Positions 28,329 to 37,974 are shown, numbered from the stretch's first letter. The stretch: DNA of 64,000 nt from Rubrivivax sp. (GCA_020852865.1 JADYZZ010000068.1:1-64000); one strand, 5' to 3'. Notes: a model not told the origin generated them from the letters alone. A program made the numbers and translations.

Positions 28329-29138
28329 TCACCAGAAACGCCACCAGGGCTTGTCGCCGCTGCCCTCGGCTTGGGCGAGGAAGGCGCTGCGCGGGAAGTT
28401 CTTGCGCAGCACGCGTTCGGCGTCGTCGCGCAGGGTTGCCAGGCCGAGCTTGTCGTAGCCGCGCATCATCAGCGCCAGCGCCTCCTCGACCGCAGGCGCG
28501 CGCGGGAACTCGGTGACCGCCTGCTGCGCGCGGTTGACGGCGGCCAGGTAGGCGCCGCGCCGATAGTAGTAGCGCGCCACGCCGAGTTCGTACTCGGCGA
28601 GCGAATTGACGATGAAGTCCATGCGCAGCCGGGCGTCGGGCGCATAGCGCGAATTCGGGAATTGCTCGACGAGCTGCTTGTAGGCCTGCCAGGCGTCGCG
28701 CGATGCGCGCTGGTCGCGCTCGGAAATGCGCTGCCCGGTGAGGTTGCCGAGCAGGCCGAGGTTCTCGTTGAAGTTGATCGTGCCGCGCAGGTACATCGCG
28801 TAGTCCAGCGCCGGGCTCGAGGGGTTGAGCCTGATGAAGCGCTCGATCGTCGCCAGCGCCGTCGCGCGCTCGTCGCTGCGCCATTGCGCATAGGCCATGT
28901 CGAGTTGCGCCTGCTGCGCCAGCAGCGTGCCGGCAGCCAGGCCCTCGACACGCTCGAACAGCTTGATCGCGCGCTCGTAGGCGCCGGCGGTCAGTTCGTC
29001 ACGACCCTCCCGATACAATTTCTCGGCTGTGGCGTCGGGCGCCTCGCTCTTGGTCGGCGCGCTGCTGCAGCCGGCCGCGAGCAGGGCCAGCGCAAGCAGG
29101 CCGGCAGCGAGCGCGCGGCCCAGGTGGGGAACGATCAT
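28329..29138 (-). CDS. bamD: Outer-membrane protein assembly lipoprotein BamD
   Basis: 269 residues. Essential lipoprotein of the BAM complex that folds beta-barrels into the outer membrane. The signal peptide ends at lipobox LAAGC (Cys24). TPR repeats follow: LYREGRDELTAGAYERAIKLFERVEG, the YAQWRSDERATALATIERFIRLNP repeat, then the BamD-specific segment YLRGTINFNEN and the C-terminal YPNS-like QFPNSRYAPDARLRM. It ends in KPWWRFW. The start ATG 29138 is 52 bases from the divergent rluD. A perfect TATAAT on the minus strand (29176-29171) gives a leader of about 26 nt. Confidence 0.96.
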   Translation of the reverse strand: MIVPHLGRALAAGLLALALLAAGCSSAPTKSEAPDATAEKLYREGRDELTAGAYERAIKLFERVEGLAAGTLLAQQAQLDMAYAQWRSDERATALATIERFIRLNPSSPALDYAMYLRGTINFNENLGLLGNLTGQRISERDQRASRDAWQAYKQLVEQFPNSRYAPDARLRMDFIVNSLAEYELGVARYYYRRGAYLAAVNRAQQAVTEFPRAPAVEEALALMMRGYDKLGLATLRDDAERVLRKNFPRSAFLAQAEGSGDKPWWRFW

Positions 29139-29170
29139 CGAGCAGTCTGGCCGGGTGCGAAAGGTCGCGG

Positions 29171-29176
29171 ATTATA
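29171..29176 (-). promoter_or_regulatory. -10 box of the bamD promoter
   Basis: Perfect TATAAT on the minus strand in the 52-base divergent bamD/rluD gap. No recognisable -35 box. On the plus strand the adjacent AGGAAGG (29176-29182) is the likely ribosome-binding site of rluD, so the two signals abut. Confidence 0.6.
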
Positions 29177-29190
29177 GGAAGGCGGCACCC

Positions 29191-30225
29191 GTGCAGGCCT
29201 GCGCGGCCGCGCCGCCCGGCAGCGTGGCGCCCGGCGCTGCCGACGATGCCGACGACATGCCGGCGCCGGGCGCCGCCGATCCCGGACCCGTCGAGACCCG
29301 CACGGCGGTCGTCGAAGCCGCACAGCATGGTCAGCGCCTGGACAAGGTGCTGGTGGCGCTGGCTCCCGAGTTCTCGCGCAGCCACTTGCAGCACCTGCTC
29401 GAGCGCGGCCATGTCACGCTCGAGCCGGCGCCGGCAGCGCCGCCGGCGGCGGCGCGGCGCATGCGCGCAGGCGAGTGCGTGCGCCTCGAACTCGTGCCGA
29501 CCGACGAGAGCCGTGCCTTCCGCCCCGAGCCGATGGCGCTGGCGATCGTGTACGAGGACGAACACCTGCTGGTGCTCGACAAGCCGGCCGGCCTGGTGGT
29601 GCACCCGGCCGCCGGCCACTGGTCGGGGACGCTGCTCAACGGGCTGCTCGCGCACGACGCGCGCGCCGCCGCGCTGCCGCGTGCCGGCATCGTGCACCGG
29701 CTCGACAAGGACACTTCGGGCCTGATGGTGGTGGCCCGGACCCTGCCCGCGGCGACGGCGCTCGTGCAGGCGATCGCCGCGCGGCGCGTGCAGCGCCGCT
29801 ACCTCGCGCTGGTGCATGGCGTGCCGCCGCAGGAGCGCTTCAGCGTCGACGCGCCGATCGGCCGCGATCCGCGCTCGCGCCTGCGCATGGCCGTCGTCGC
29901 GCTTGCTGCCGGCGGCCGCGCAGCGCGCACCGACGTGCAGCGGATCGCCGCGCGCGACGGCTGTTCGGCCCTGCAATGCGCCTTGCACAGCGGACGCACG
30001 CACCAGATCCGCGTGCACCTCGCCTCGCGCGGCCTGCCGCTGGTGGCCGACGCGCTGTACGGCGGCCGGCCGGCGCTGGGCATGCAGCGTCAGGCCCTGC
30101 ATGCCTGGCGGCTTGCCTTCGCGCACCCGGTCGACGGCCGCGCGCTCGCCTTCGGCTGCCTGCCGCCCGTGGACTTTGCCCGTGCCTGGGCGCAGGTGGC
30201 GGGCGCTACAATGCCCTCCGAATAA
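29191..30225 (+). CDS. rluD: 23S rRNA pseudouridine synthase RluD
   Basis: 344 residues from GTG 29191, which has AGGAAGG 8 bases upstream; ATG 29257 is the alternative start and would give 322 residues. The S4-like domain (AAQHGQRLDKVLVALAPEFSRSHLQHLLERG) is followed by the pseudouridine synthase core with YEDEHLLVLDKPAGLVVHP. The catalytic Asp172 lies in GIVHRLDKDTSGL, and SGRTHQIRVHLA is clear. The enzyme modifies uridines in helix 69 of 23S rRNA (1911, 1915, 1917 in E. coli). The bamD-rluD divergent pair is common in proteobacteria. The N-terminus before the S4 domain is Ala/Pro-rich and not conserved. Confidence 0.93.
   Translation: MQACAAAPPGSVAPGAADDADDMPAPGAADPGPVETRTAVVEAAQHGQRLDKVLVALAPEFSRSHLQHLLERGHVTLEPAPAAPPAAARRMRAGECVRLELVPTDESRAFRPEPMALAIVYEDEHLLVLDKPAGLVVHPAAGHWSGTLLNGLLAHDARAAALPRAGIVHRLDKDTSGLMVVARTLPAATALVQAIAARRVQRRYLALVHGVPPQERFSVDAPIGRDPRSRLRMAVVALAAGGRAARTDVQRIAARDGCSALQCALHSGRTHQIRVHLASRGLPLVADALYGGRPALGMQRQALHAWRLAFAHPVDGRALAFGCLPPVDFARAWAQVAGATMPSE
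30207..30212 (+). promoter_or_regulatory. Candidate -10 box for scpB
   Basis: TACAAT (one mismatch) inside the last codons of rluD. Transcription from here would give a leader of about 160 nt before scpB, containing the hairpin CCGCGGG/CCCGCGG (30243-30262), whose arms also belong to an 11-base direct repeat CGCGGGTTGCC. Confidence 0.4.
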
Positions 30226-30381
30226 TGTCGATGCGCTGCCGGCCGCGGGTTGCCTCCCGCGGGTTGCCCTGCAGTTCCGACCTTCGGCGAGACCGCCGCC
30301 CGGCCCCGAGTCGCCGCGACCGGGCCGACCCCCTGGACCCTTGCGCCGCCCATCGCGGGACGGCACCCCGAGCCACAGGCC

Positions 30382-31074
30382 ATGGACACCACACAGGCCA
30401 AACGCGTCCTGGAGACGGCGCTGATCTGCGCCGCCGCGCCGCTGGCGCTGCCCGAGTTGCGCGCGCTCTTCGACGGCGAAGTCGGCCCCGACACGATCCG
30501 CCGCATGCTCGAAGAGCTCGCCCGGGAATGGGAGGGCCGCGGCGTCGAGCTGGTGGCGCTGGCCAGCGGCTGGCGCCTGCAAAGCCGCCCCGAGATGCGC
30601 GAGTACCTCGACCGCCTGCACCCGGAGAAGCCGCCGCGGTATTCGCGCGCCGCGATGGAGACGCTGGCCATCGTCGCCTATCGCCAGCCGGTGACGCGCG
30701 GCGACATCGAGGACATCCGCGGCGTGACGGTGAGCAGCCAGATCGTCAAGCAACTCGAGGACCGCGGCTGGATCGAGGCCATCGGCTTTCGCGAGGCGCC
30801 CGGACGGCCTGCGCTCTACGCGACGACACGGCAGTTCCTCGACGACCTCGGGCTCGCCGGGCTCGAACAGCTGCCCGTGCTGGACGGCCCGGCAGCCGCG
30901 GCCGCCGCGGCGGTGCTCGAACCGGCCGTGGCGCTGCTCGATGAACCGCAGGCCAGCCTGCCGCTGGATGCCGCAGCGGCCGATCCGTCCGAGCCCCCCC
31001 CTGCCGGAGCCCCGGCCCGTCACGAAGCTGCTCCCCTGATTGCCGAAGACATCGCCCACGATCCGCAAGCATGA
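30382..31074 (+). CDS. scpB: Segregation and condensation protein B
   Basis: 230 residues. Partner of SMC-ScpA in bacterial condensin, made of two winged-helix domains. The family segments are clear: [24 protein letters not shown] at the N-terminus, [19 protein letters not shown], and then [39 protein letters not shown] and a [13 protein letters not shown] ending. After about residue 180 the protein is an Ala/Pro-rich tail. ATG 30382 gives the usual N-terminus ([11 protein letters not shown]). scpA is not adjacent. The stop overlaps the rluB start by 4 bases (ATGA). Confidence 0.93.
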   Translation: MDTTQAKRVLETALICAAAPLALPELRALFDGEVGPDTIRRMLEELAREWEGRGVELVALASGWRLQSRPEMREYLDRLHPEKPPRYSRAAMETLAIVAYRQPVTRGDIEDIRGVTVSSQIVKQLEDRGWIEAIGFREAPGRPALYATTRQFLDDLGLAGLEQLPVLDGPAAAAAAAVLEPAVALLDEPQASLPLDAAAADPSEPPPAGAPARHEAAPLIAEDIAHDPQA

Positions 31075-33017
31075 ACGCCAACGAGCAAGAACTGCCGCCC
31101 GCCGGTGCACCCGAGTCCGACGCTGAACCGACGCCCCAGCCCGCCGGCGCCAAGCCCAAGCGCCGGCGCGCCCCGCGGCCGCGCGACGCCGCGCCGGGTG
31201 TCGAGCCGATACCGGCTGCAGCGCCGGCCGACGATGCGTCGCGCGCCACGGACGACGCCGCAGCGGCGTCGGACGACGCGGCAGCGGCGCCTGCGAGCGT
31301 GCACGCGGAGCCGATGGCGGCCGAGGCGCCGGCCGCCGCGGCTGTCGGTGACGGCGTCGTGCGGCCCGAGGGCGAGCGTGGATCCCGACGGGGGCGCAAC
31401 CGTCGGCGCGGGCGGCGCGGCGATCGGCGCCCAGAAGGCGGCGAGGGGGGCGCAGCGTCGCAGGGCAGCGGTGCCGAGACCGCTGCGCCGCGCGCCGAAG
31501 CACCCGACGCGCACGAACGATTCGCCGAGGTGCTGAGCGGCGCTTACGATGTCGAGCCGCCGGTCGATGCCGCGGCCGGGGCGGCAGACGCGGTCGCTGC
31601 GCCGGCCCGGCGCGTGCTGGCTCCCGAGCCCGACGCGCCCAAGCTGCACAAGGTGCTGGCGCAGGCCGGCCTGGGCTCGCGCCGCGACCTCGAGCAGATG
31701 ATCGTCGAAGGCCGCCTCACCGTGAACGGGCAGCCCGCGCACACCGGCCAGCGCGTTTCCTTCGGCGACCGCATCCAGCTCGACGGCAAGCCCGTGCGCT
31801 ATCGCATCGCGCCGCCGCCGCCGCGCGTGCTGGCCTACCACAAGCCGGCCGGCGAAGTCGTCACGCACGACGACCCGCAGCAGCGCCCGACGGTGTTCCG
31901 GCGCCTGCCGCGCCTGCTGCAGGGCAAGTGGCAGTCGGTCGGCCGGCTCGACATCAACACCGAGGGCCTGCTGCTGTTCACCAGCTCGGGCGAACTGGCC
32001 AACCAGCTGATGCATCCGCGTTTCGGCGTCGAGCGCGAGTACGCCGTGCGCTCGCTCGGCGTGCTGAGCGAGGAGGCGCAGGCCAGGCTGCAGGAGGGCG
32101 TGGAGATCGACGGTCAGCGCGCGGCGCTGCGCAGCATCGACGACGGCGGCGGCGGCGAGGGCGCCAACCACTGGTATCGCGTCGTCATCACCGAAGGGCG
32201 CAACCGCGAGGTGCGCAAGCTGTTCGAGGCGGTCGGGCACGCGGTGAGCCGCCTGATCCGCATCCGTTACGGTTCGGTGGTGATGCCGCGCGGCCTCGAG
32301 CGCGGCGCCTGGGTCGAGCTCGATGCCGTCGACGTGCGCGCGCTGCGCCGCGCTGCCGGCGTGCCGCAGCGCGCACAGGGCGCACAGGGCGCTGCCGCAC
32401 CCGGTGAGGCGGGTGAAGGCGGCGGCCGGCGCGGCCGCAAGCGCCGTCCGGCCGACCGCGTGCGCGGGCCGCGTCCCGACATGGGGCGCGGCGCAGCGGC
32501 ACACGACGCCGCCGGCGAGTACGACGACGAGGCGCACGAGCCGATCGACGGCGCGTCGATCCCCAACCCGCTGCAGCAGACCTACGACAAGCGCGCCATC
32601 CAGCAGGCACGCAGTGCGCGCCGCGAAATCCCGGAAGACGGCCCGATCCCCAACCCGCTGCAGCAGACTTACGACAAGCGTGCGCTGCAGCGCGAGCGTC
32701 AGCCCAGGCGCGAGTACGGCGAGGACGGCCCGATCCCCAACCCGCTGCAGCAGACCTACGACAAGCGCTTCACACAGGGGGCGGGCGCCGGCCCGCGGCC
32801 CAAGAGCGGCCGCGGCGGCAAGCAGGGCAAGCCGGGCAAGCCCGGCAAGGGCCGGCCGGGCGCGCGCGGCAGCGCCGCGGGTGGCGCGGCCGGGCAGCCC
32901 GACCCGATGCGCACGTCGGTCGGCTACATCGGCGCCGACGCCTTCCTGCGCAGGAGCGGGCGCGGCGGCCGCGGCCCGGGCGGCAGCCGCGGCCCGGGCG
33001 GCGGGCGAGCACGCTGA
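31071..33017 (+). CDS. rluB: 23S rRNA pseudouridine synthase RluB with long low-complexity extensions
   Basis: 648 residues, more than twice the E. coli enzyme (291). The core is only residues about 190-440: S4 domain [25 protein letters not shown]..., then [13 protein letters not shown], the catalytic Asp294 in [14 protein letters not shown], and [15 protein letters not shown]. It should modify U2605 of 23S rRNA. The first 190 residues are Ala/Asp/Arg-rich with an [14 protein letters not shown] block. The C-terminal 200 hold a basic Gly-rich region and three copies of [12 protein letters not shown] spaced exactly 29 residues apart (497, 526, 555). Both tails probably bind RNA. Similar tails occur in other Burkholderiales RluB proteins as I recall them. 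Start overlaps scpB. Confidence 0.92.
   Translation: MNANEQELPPAGAPESDAEPTPQPAGAKPKRRRAPRPRDAAPGVEPIPAAAPADDASRATDDAAAASDDAAAAPASVHAEPMAAEAPAAAAVGDGVVRPEGERGSRRGRNRRRGRRGDRRPEGGEGGAASQGSGAETAAPRAEAPDAHERFAEVLSGAYDVEPPVDAAAGAADAVAAPARRVLAPEPDAPKLHKVLAQAGLGSRRDLEQMIVEGRLTVNGQPAHTGQRVSFGDRIQLDGKPVRYRIAPPPPRVLAYHKPAGEVVTHDDPQQRPTVFRRLPRLLQGKWQSVGRLDINTEGLLLFTSSGELANQLMHPRFGVEREYAVRSLGVLSEEAQARLQEGVEIDGQRAALRSIDDGGGGEGANHWYRVVITEGRNREVRKLFEAVGHAVSRLIRIRYGSVVMPRGLERGAWVELDAVDVRALRRAAGVPQRAQGAQGAAAPGEAGEGGGRRGRKRRPADRVRGPRPDMGRGAAAHDAAGEYDDEAHEPIDGASIPNPLQQTYDKRAIQQARSARREIPEDGPIPNPLQQTYDKRALQRERQPRREYGEDGPIPNPLQQTYDKRFTQGAGAGPRPKSGRGGKQGKPGKPGKGRPGARGSAAGGAAGQPDPMRTSVGYIGADAFLRRSGRGGRGPGGSRGPGGGRAR
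32559..32768 (+). repeat. Three 87-bp coding repeats in rluB
   Basis: Three copies of a 36-base core (ATCCCCAACCCGCTGCAGCA and on, to the Lys-Arg codons) start at 32559, 32646 and 32733, exactly 87 bases apart. The 17-residue spacers differ more than the cores. Codon choice within the cores is nearly identical, which points to fairly recent tandem duplication or strong selection. Confidence 0.9.
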
Positions 33018-33028
33018 GGCGGCGCGGC

Positions 33029-33053
33029 GGTCGCGCGGCGTGTCCGCGCGACC
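33029..33053 (+). terminator. GC hairpin after rluB
   Basis: 10-bp stem GGTCGCGCGG/CCGCGCGACC with loop CGTGT, 12 bases after the rluB stop. No T-tract. It is a candidate terminator separating the scpB-rluB unit from the phn operon. Confidence 0.45.
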
Positions 33054-33109
33054 GGGTGTAGGATCTTCGCGACGGCCCGCCAGAGCCGCCGAACGAGGAG
33101 ACAAACCCG

Positions 33110-34102
33110 ATGCGAATGCTTGCCGGCGCCTGTGTGGCGCTCCTGGCCTTTGTCGCTGCCGCCCCTGCCTCGGCGCAGGAGTCCTGCAGGAACCGCGGCA
33201 CGCTCGACGCGCGCTACTGCGACGACAACGGCGACCTCATCGCCGACCAGCCCAGGGATCCCAAACAGTGGCAGAACCCGGCCACGCTCGTGTTCTCGTA
33301 CACGCCGGTGGAGGATCCGTCGGTCTACGAGAACGTGTTCGACGATCTGATGCAGCACATCGCCAAGGCGACCGGCAAACGCGTGCGCTGGTATCCGGCC
33401 GAGTCGTACGCGGCGCAGGTCGAGGCGATCCGCTCCGGGCGGCTGCACATCGCCGGCGTCGCCGCCGGACCGACGCCCTATGCGGTGAACCTCGCCGGCT
33501 TCGAGCCGCTGGTGGGCATGGCGCGCACCGACGGCAGCATCGGCTACACGCTGCAGCTCATCGTGCCCAGGGACAGCCCGATCAAGTCGGTGCAGGACTT
33601 GAAGGGCAAGCGCGTGGCGCATGTCTCGCCCTCGTCGAACTCGGGCGACACGGCGCCGCGCGCGTTGTTCTCGGCGATGGGGGTGGTGCCGGGCAAGGAT
33701 TACGAGGTGCTGTTCTCGGGCAAGCACGACAATTCGATCATGGGCGTGGTGAACAAGGACTACGACGCCGCGCCGGTGGCGTCGAGCGTGGTCGAGCGCA
33801 TGCGCGACCGCGGCATGTTCAAGCCCGACGCGCTGCGCGTCGTCTACGAGACTAAGCCGTTCCCGCGCACCGCCTACGGCGTCGCCTACAACCTGCCGCC
33901 CGAGCTCAAGGCCAAGATCCGCGAGGCCTTCCTGAGCTTCGACTTCAAGAAGTCCAGGCTGGCCAAGGAATTCAAGGACACCGACCACTTCGCGCCGATC
34001 GTCTACAAGGACAACTGGCGCGACGTGCTGACGATCCAGAGGACGACCGGAATCACGTACACGCAGGACGCGCTGACCAAGCTCGGCACCAAGAGCGAGT
34101 AG
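33110..34102 (+). CDS. phnD: Phosphonate/phosphite-type ABC transporter substrate-binding protein
   Basis: 330 residues. Signal peptide with cleavage near ASA-QES (residue 22). It is a PhnD-family periplasmic binding protein: [18 protein letters not shown], then [52 protein letters not shown] and [15 protein letters not shown] are the family landmarks around the bound anion. It delivers phosphonate, phosphite or a phosphate ester to PhnC-PhnE; the sequence does not decide which. GAGGAG precedes the ATG at 8 bases. It opens a five-gene unit. The two cysteines near the mature N-terminus (ESCRNRG, ARYCDDN) could form a disulphide. Confidence 0.92.
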   Translation: MRMLAGACVALLAFVAAAPASAQESCRNRGTLDARYCDDNGDLIADQPRDPKQWQNPATLVFSYTPVEDPSVYENVFDDLMQHIAKATGKRVRWYPAESYAAQVEAIRSGRLHIAGVAAGPTPYAVNLAGFEPLVGMARTDGSIGYTLQLIVPRDSPIKSVQDLKGKRVAHVSPSSNSGDTAPRALFSAMGVVPGKDYEVLFSGKHDNSIMGVVNKDYDAAPVASSVVERMRDRGMFKPDALRVVYETKPFPRTAYGVAYNLPPELKAKIREAFLSFDFKKSRLAKEFKDTDHFAPIVYKDNWRDVLTIQRTTGITYTQDALTKLGTKSE

Positions 34103-34112
34103 GCCGGGCGCG

Positions 34113-34937
34113 ATGACGTCCACGTCCACCGCGCCGCCGTCCGGCGGCGCGCCGCCCCTGCTTGTGATCGAGGGCCTGGTCAAGGTCTACTCCGGCGGCA
34201 CGCGCGCGCTCGACGGCGTCGACCTGCGCGTCGAGCGGCCGCAGGTGGTTGCGGTCATCGGCTCGTCGGGCGCCGGCAAGAGCACGCTCATCCGCTGCAT
34301 CAACCGCCTGGTCGAGCCGAGCGCCGGCCGGGTACTGCTGGGCGGCACCGACATCGTCGCGCTCGCGCCCAAGGCGCTGCGCCAGGCGCGCCGGCGCATC
34401 GGCATGATCTTCCAGGAGTTCAACCTCGTCGACCGCTTGAGCGTGATGGAGAACCTGCTGAGCGGGCGCCTGGGCTCGGTCGGCTTCCTGGCCGCGTGGC
34501 TGCGGCGCTACCCCGAGGCCGACATCGCCGCCGCCTTCGCGACGCTCGAGCGCGTCGGGCTGGCCGGCCTGCAGGACAAGCGTGCCGATGCGCTGTCGGG
34601 CGGGCAACGCCAGCGCGTGGGCATCGGGCGCGCGCTCATGCAGAACCCCGAGCTGCTTCTGGTCGACGAGCCCACCGCCAGCCTGGATCCGAAGACCGCG
34701 CGCCAGATCATGCGGCTCATCCGCACGCTCGCCGCCGAGCGCGCGACGCCGGCGCTGGTGAACATCCACGACGTCGCGCTGGCGCAGGACTTCGCCGACC
34801 GTGTGGTCGGGCTGCAGGGCGGCAAGGTCGTGTACGACGGGCCGGCCGAGGGCCTCACGCCCGACGTGCTGACGCGCATCTACGGCGCCGAGGACTGGAG
34901 CCGCACGATCCGCCGGGCCGACGAGGAGGAGGCGTGA
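34113..34937 (+). CDS. phnC: Phosphonate-type ABC transporter ATP-binding protein
   Basis: 274 residues, the ATPase of the importer. Walker A is [13 protein letters not shown]. The Q-loop is [19 protein letters not shown], a PhnC-typical stretch, the ABC signature is [15 protein letters not shown], Walker B is [13 protein letters not shown] and the switch His is in VNIHDVALA. It starts 10 bases after phnD. The first phnE begins inside its stop codon (GTGA), so the ATPase and permease are translationally coupled. Identification as PhnC family is firm; the substrate follows PhnD and is open. Confidence 0.94.
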   Translation: MTSTSTAPPSGGAPPLLVIEGLVKVYSGGTRALDGVDLRVERPQVVAVIGSSGAGKSTLIRCINRLVEPSAGRVLLGGTDIVALAPKALRQARRRIGMIFQEFNLVDRLSVMENLLSGRLGSVGFLAAWLRRYPEADIAAAFATLERVGLAGLQDKRADALSGGQRQRVGIGRALMQNPELLLVDEPTASLDPKTARQIMRLIRTLAAERATPALVNIHDVALAQDFADRVVGLQGGKVVYDGPAEGLTPDVLTRIYGAEDWSRTIRRADEEEA

Positions 34938-35737
34938 GCGAGGCCACGGCGCGGCCCGTGCACTGGCGGCCGCCGCCGCTGCTGGGCACGCGCGCGCGTC
35001 AGCGCCTGGCCTGGCTGGTCGCCGGCCTGTACCTGCTCGGGTCGGTCGCGACGCTGGGCATCGACTGGCGCCGCGTGCTCGCCGGCTTCGGCCGGGCGGC
35101 GGACATCTTCGCGCGCATGGTGCCGCCCGATTTCTCGCGCTGGGAGCTGCTCGCCAAAGGGATGACCGAGAGCCTGCAGATGGCCTTCGCCGCGACGGCC
35201 GCGGGCATCGTGCTCGCCGTCCCGCTCGGCCTAGCCGCGGCGCGCAACCTCGCGCCGCGCCCGCTGTACCTGGCCGCGCGCGGCGCGATCGTCGTCGGGC
35301 GCACCTTCCATGAGGTGATCATCGCGATCTTCTGCGTCAAGCTTTTCGGCTTCGGTCCGGTGGCAGGGCTGCTGACGCTGTCGTTCGCCTCGGCCATCTT
35401 CCTGGCCAAGATGCTGGCCGAGGACATCGAGAACGTGCGCAGCGGCCCGATCGAGGCCGTGCGCGCCACCGGCGCGGGCTTCGGCCAGGTCGTCGTCTAC
35501 GCCGTCGTGCCGCAGGTGCTCACGCGCGCCGTGGGCACGGCGATCTACAGGCTGGACGCCAACGTGCGCCACTCCACCATCGTCGGCATCGTCGGTGCCG
35601 GCGGCATCGGGCAGACGCTGTCGTCGTCGTTCAGCCGCTACGACTACGACTTCGCGCTCGCCATCTTGCTCGGCATCGTCGCGCTGGTGGCGTTGGGCGA
35701 ATGGTTCAGCGACTGGGTGCGGCGCCGGCTGCAGTGA
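34934..35737 (+). CDS. phnE: Phosphonate-type ABC transporter permease, first copy
   Basis: 267 residues from GTG 34934, which overlaps the phnC stop (GTGA) and has GAGGAGG upstream. About five to six membrane helices are visible. The permease EAA loop is [24 protein letters not shown], and the C-terminal family segment is [25 protein letters not shown]. PhnE proteins form the channel of the importer. The second copy follows directly, so the channel is probably a heterodimer of the two. Confidence 0.93.
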   Translation: MSEATARPVHWRPPPLLGTRARQRLAWLVAGLYLLGSVATLGIDWRRVLAGFGRAADIFARMVPPDFSRWELLAKGMTESLQMAFAATAAGIVLAVPLGLAAARNLAPRPLYLAARGAIVVGRTFHEVIIAIFCVKLFGFGPVAGLLTLSFASAIFLAKMLAEDIENVRSGPIEAVRATGAGFGQVVVYAVVPQVLTRAVGTAIYRLDANVRHSTIVGIVGAGGIGQTLSSSFSRYDYDFALAILLGIVALVALGEWFSDWVRRRLQ

Positions 35738-35739
35738 GC

Positions 35740-36540
35740 ATGGACGGCCCTGCGAAGCCGTCGGTCTGGCGTGACCGCACGCGGCGCCAGTCGATCGTGC
35801 ACGGCCTGTGGCTGCTGGCTATCGCGGCGGCCTGCGCCTGGTCGGTGTCGGCGCTCGACATCGAGTGGGCCTTCTTCGAGGACGCCCACGAACAGGCGGC
35901 CGATCTGGTGCAGCGCATGTGGCCGCCGCGCTGGAGCTACCTGCCGCGCATCCTCGCGCCGCTGGTCGAGACGATCCACATCGCGACGCTGGGCACGGCG
36001 ATCGGCCTCGTGCTGTCCGTGCCGATCGCCTTCCTCGCCGCGCGCAACACGAGTGCCAACCGCCTCACCTGGGCCATCGGGCGCGCTCTGCTGGTGGCCT
36101 CGCGCTCGGTGAACACGATCATCTGGGGTCTGCTGTTCGTCGCCGTCTTCGGCCCCGGGCCGGTGGCCGGCATCGCCGCGGTGGCCGCGCGCAGCGTCGG
36201 CTTCCTGGCCAAGCTCGTGGCCGAGGCGATCGAGGAGGCCGACCGCCGGCCGGTCGAGGCGATCCAGGCCACCGGCGCGAGCACGCTGCAGGTGTACGCG
36301 ATCGGCATCCTGCCGCAGGTGCTGCCGGTGCTCGTCGGCACCACCGTGTACCGCTGGGACATCAACGTGCGCGAGTCCAGCGTGCTGGGCTTCGTCGGCG
36401 CCGGCGGCATCGGGCTGTACCTGTACGCGTCGATCAACCAGTTCGCCTGGCAGCAGGTGCTGGTGGTGCTGCTGGCCATTCTGGCGGTCGTCATCGCGAG
36501 CGAGGCTCTGTCGGCCCATGTCCGCGCCCGCATCTCCTGA
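35740..36540 (+). CDS. phnE: Phosphonate-type ABC transporter permease, second copy
   Basis: 266 residues from ATG 35740; GTG 35734, which overlaps the previous stop, is an equally possible start. The architecture is the same as the first copy, with EAA loop VEAIQATGASTLQVYAIGILPQVL and the VRESSVLGFVGAGGIGLYL segment. An extra periplasmic stretch (about 35-80) follows the first helix. The two permeases are only moderately alike, which argues for old paralogues with separate halves of the channel. The last 23 bases overlap the HAD phosphatase gene. Confidence 0.92.
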   Translation: MDGPAKPSVWRDRTRRQSIVHGLWLLAIAAACAWSVSALDIEWAFFEDAHEQAADLVQRMWPPRWSYLPRILAPLVETIHIATLGTAIGLVLSVPIAFLAARNTSANRLTWAIGRALLVASRSVNTIIWGLLFVAVFGPGPVAGIAAVAARSVGFLAKLVAEAIEEADRRPVEAIQATGASTLQVYAIGILPQVLPVLVGTTVYRWDINVRESSVLGFVGAGGIGLYLYASINQFAWQQVLVVLLAILAVVIASEALSAHVRARIS

Positions 36541-37429
36541 GACCCGCGACGCCGGGACGCCCGGCACCCTCGCGCTGGCCGGCGTGGCGCAGCTGGCCGC
36601 ACGCTTCGACGGCTTCATCGTCGACCAGTGGGGCGTGCTGCACGACGGCTCGCGGCCCTACGCCGGTGCACTCGACTGCCTCGAGCGGCTGCGCGCGGCC
36701 GGCAAGCATGTCGTCGTGCTCACGAACTCGGGCCGCGGCGAGGCCGCCAATTTGAGCCTGCTCGAGCAGATCGGCTTGCCGGCGCGGCTGTTCGACCGCG
36801 TCATTGCGGCGGGCGAGGATGCGCGCGCGGCGCTCGCCGCGCGGGCGACGCCCTTTCACGCCCGCCTCGGCCGGCGCTGCTACGCGTTCGCGCGCGCCGC
36901 CGATCGCGCCTTCTTCGAGGGCATCGGCATCGACTTCGTCGATGCGGTGGCGCAGGCCGATTTCCTCGCCGTCATCGGCATCGAGAGCCCCGGCGAGGCG
37001 ACGGCGGCGCGCGAGCCCGAACTCGTGCAGGCGCGCGCGCGGGGTCTGCCGATGCTGTGCGCCAACCCCGATCTCACGCGCTTTCACGAGGGGCGGCTGG
37101 TTCCGGCGACCGGGGCGCTCGCCCGCCGCTACGAGGAACTGGGCGGCGAGGTCTTCTACCACGGCAAGCCCTGGCCGGCGATCTACGGCACCTGCCTCGC
37201 GGCGCTGCCCTGCGCACGCGAGCGGGTGGTCGCCGTGGGTGACTCGATCGAGCACGACGTGCTGGGCGCGCGCCGCGCCGGACTGGCGAGTGCCTTCGTC
37301 ACCGGCGGCATCCACGCCGCGGAACTGGGCGTGAGCGGGGGCGGGACGCCGGCGCCCGAAGTCTGGCTGGACTTCGAGCGCCGCGCGCCGGCCCGGCCCG
37401 ACTATCGGCTTGCCGCTTTCGTATGGTAG
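36518..37429 (+). CDS. HAD-superfamily (IIA, TIGR01459-like) hydrolase
   Basis: 303 residues. Motif I is FIVDQWGVLHDG with nucleophile Asp36; the usual second Asp is Trp38, as in other members of this subgroup as I recall them. Motif II is VVLTNSGR, motif III the Lys in YHGKPWPAIY, and motif IV VVAVGDSIEHDVLGARRAG. The IIA cap lies between motifs II and III. Such enzymes hydrolyse sugar or nucleotide phosphates, or phosphonates in a few cases. The gene overlaps the second phnE by 23 bases, so it is probably the last gene of the phn unit and may act on the imported compound or a product of it. The exact substrate is unknown. Confidence 0.85.
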   Translation: MSAPASPETRDAGTPGTLALAGVAQLAARFDGFIVDQWGVLHDGSRPYAGALDCLERLRAAGKHVVVLTNSGRGEAANLSLLEQIGLPARLFDRVIAAGEDARAALAARATPFHARLGRRCYAFARAADRAFFEGIGIDFVDAVAQADFLAVIGIESPGEATAAREPELVQARARGLPMLCANPDLTRFHEGRLVPATGALARRYEELGGEVFYHGKPWPAIYGTCLAALPCARERVVAVGDSIEHDVLGARRAGLASAFVTGGIHAAELGVSGGGTPAPEVWLDFERRAPARPDYRLAAFVW

Positions 37430-37491
37430 CGGGGCGCCGGCGCTGCGCGACGCCGGCCCCGTGCACGCGCCGTCGGGGCGAATCCGGCGGC

Positions 37492-37497
37492 TAAAAT
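37492..37497 (+). promoter_or_regulatory. -10 box upstream of ndk
   Basis: TAAAAT, one mismatch from consensus, 41 bases before the ndk ATG. The DNA here is strikingly AT-rich for this genome (CTAAAATCAGACGTTTTGCA). Shine-Dalgarno AGGAGAGG follows. It opens the long ndk-to-hisS gene run. Confidence 0.5.
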
Positions 37498-37537
37498 CAG
37501 ACGTTTTGCAAGTTCTTGATTCAGGAGAGGTTTTCCC

Positions 37538-37963
37538 ATGGCCATCGAACGTACCCTGTCGATCGTCAAGCCCGATGCCGTGGCCAAGAACGTGATCGGC
37601 CAGATCTACGCGCGCTTCGAGGGCGCGGGGCTGAAGATCGTCGCCGCCAAGATGGCGCACCTGTCGCGGCGCGAGGCCGAGGCGTTCTACGCGGTGCATC
37701 GGGAGCGGCCCTTCTTCGCCGATCTCGTGAAGTTCATGAGCTCGGGCCCGGTGATGATCCAGGTGCTGGAGGGCGAGGGCGCGATCGCGAAGAACCGCGA
37801 ACTGATGGGCGCCACCGACCCGAAGAAGGCCGCCAAGGGCACGATCCGCGCCGATTTCGCCGACAGCATCGACGCCAATGCGGTGCACGGCTCCGACGCG
37901 CCCGAAACTGCAGCCGTGGAAGTGGCGTTCTTCTTCCCCGGCATGAACGTCTACGCGCGCTGA
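37538..37963 (+). CDS. ndk: Nucleoside diphosphate kinase
   Basis: 141 residues, the standard length. It balances NTP pools by passing the ATP gamma-phosphate through a phospho-histidine. Visible are [14 protein letters not shown] at the N-terminus, the nucleotide-binding stretch [31 protein letters not shown] and the active-site His117 in [20 protein letters not shown] lies 8 bases before ATG. rlmN follows after 11 bases, as in most Burkholderiales. Confidence 0.97.
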   Translation: MAIERTLSIVKPDAVAKNVIGQIYARFEGAGLKIVAAKMAHLSRREAEAFYAVHRERPFFADLVKFMSSGPVMIQVLEGEGAIAKNRELMGATDPKKAAKGTIRADFADSIDANAVHGSDAPETAAVEVAFFFPGMNVYAR

Positions 37964-37974
37964 AGCGCACCGCG

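Noticed and set aside
30243-30262. Riboswitch in the scpB leader
   Set aside because: Only one short hairpin and a direct repeat; no known riboswitch core sequence can be recognised.
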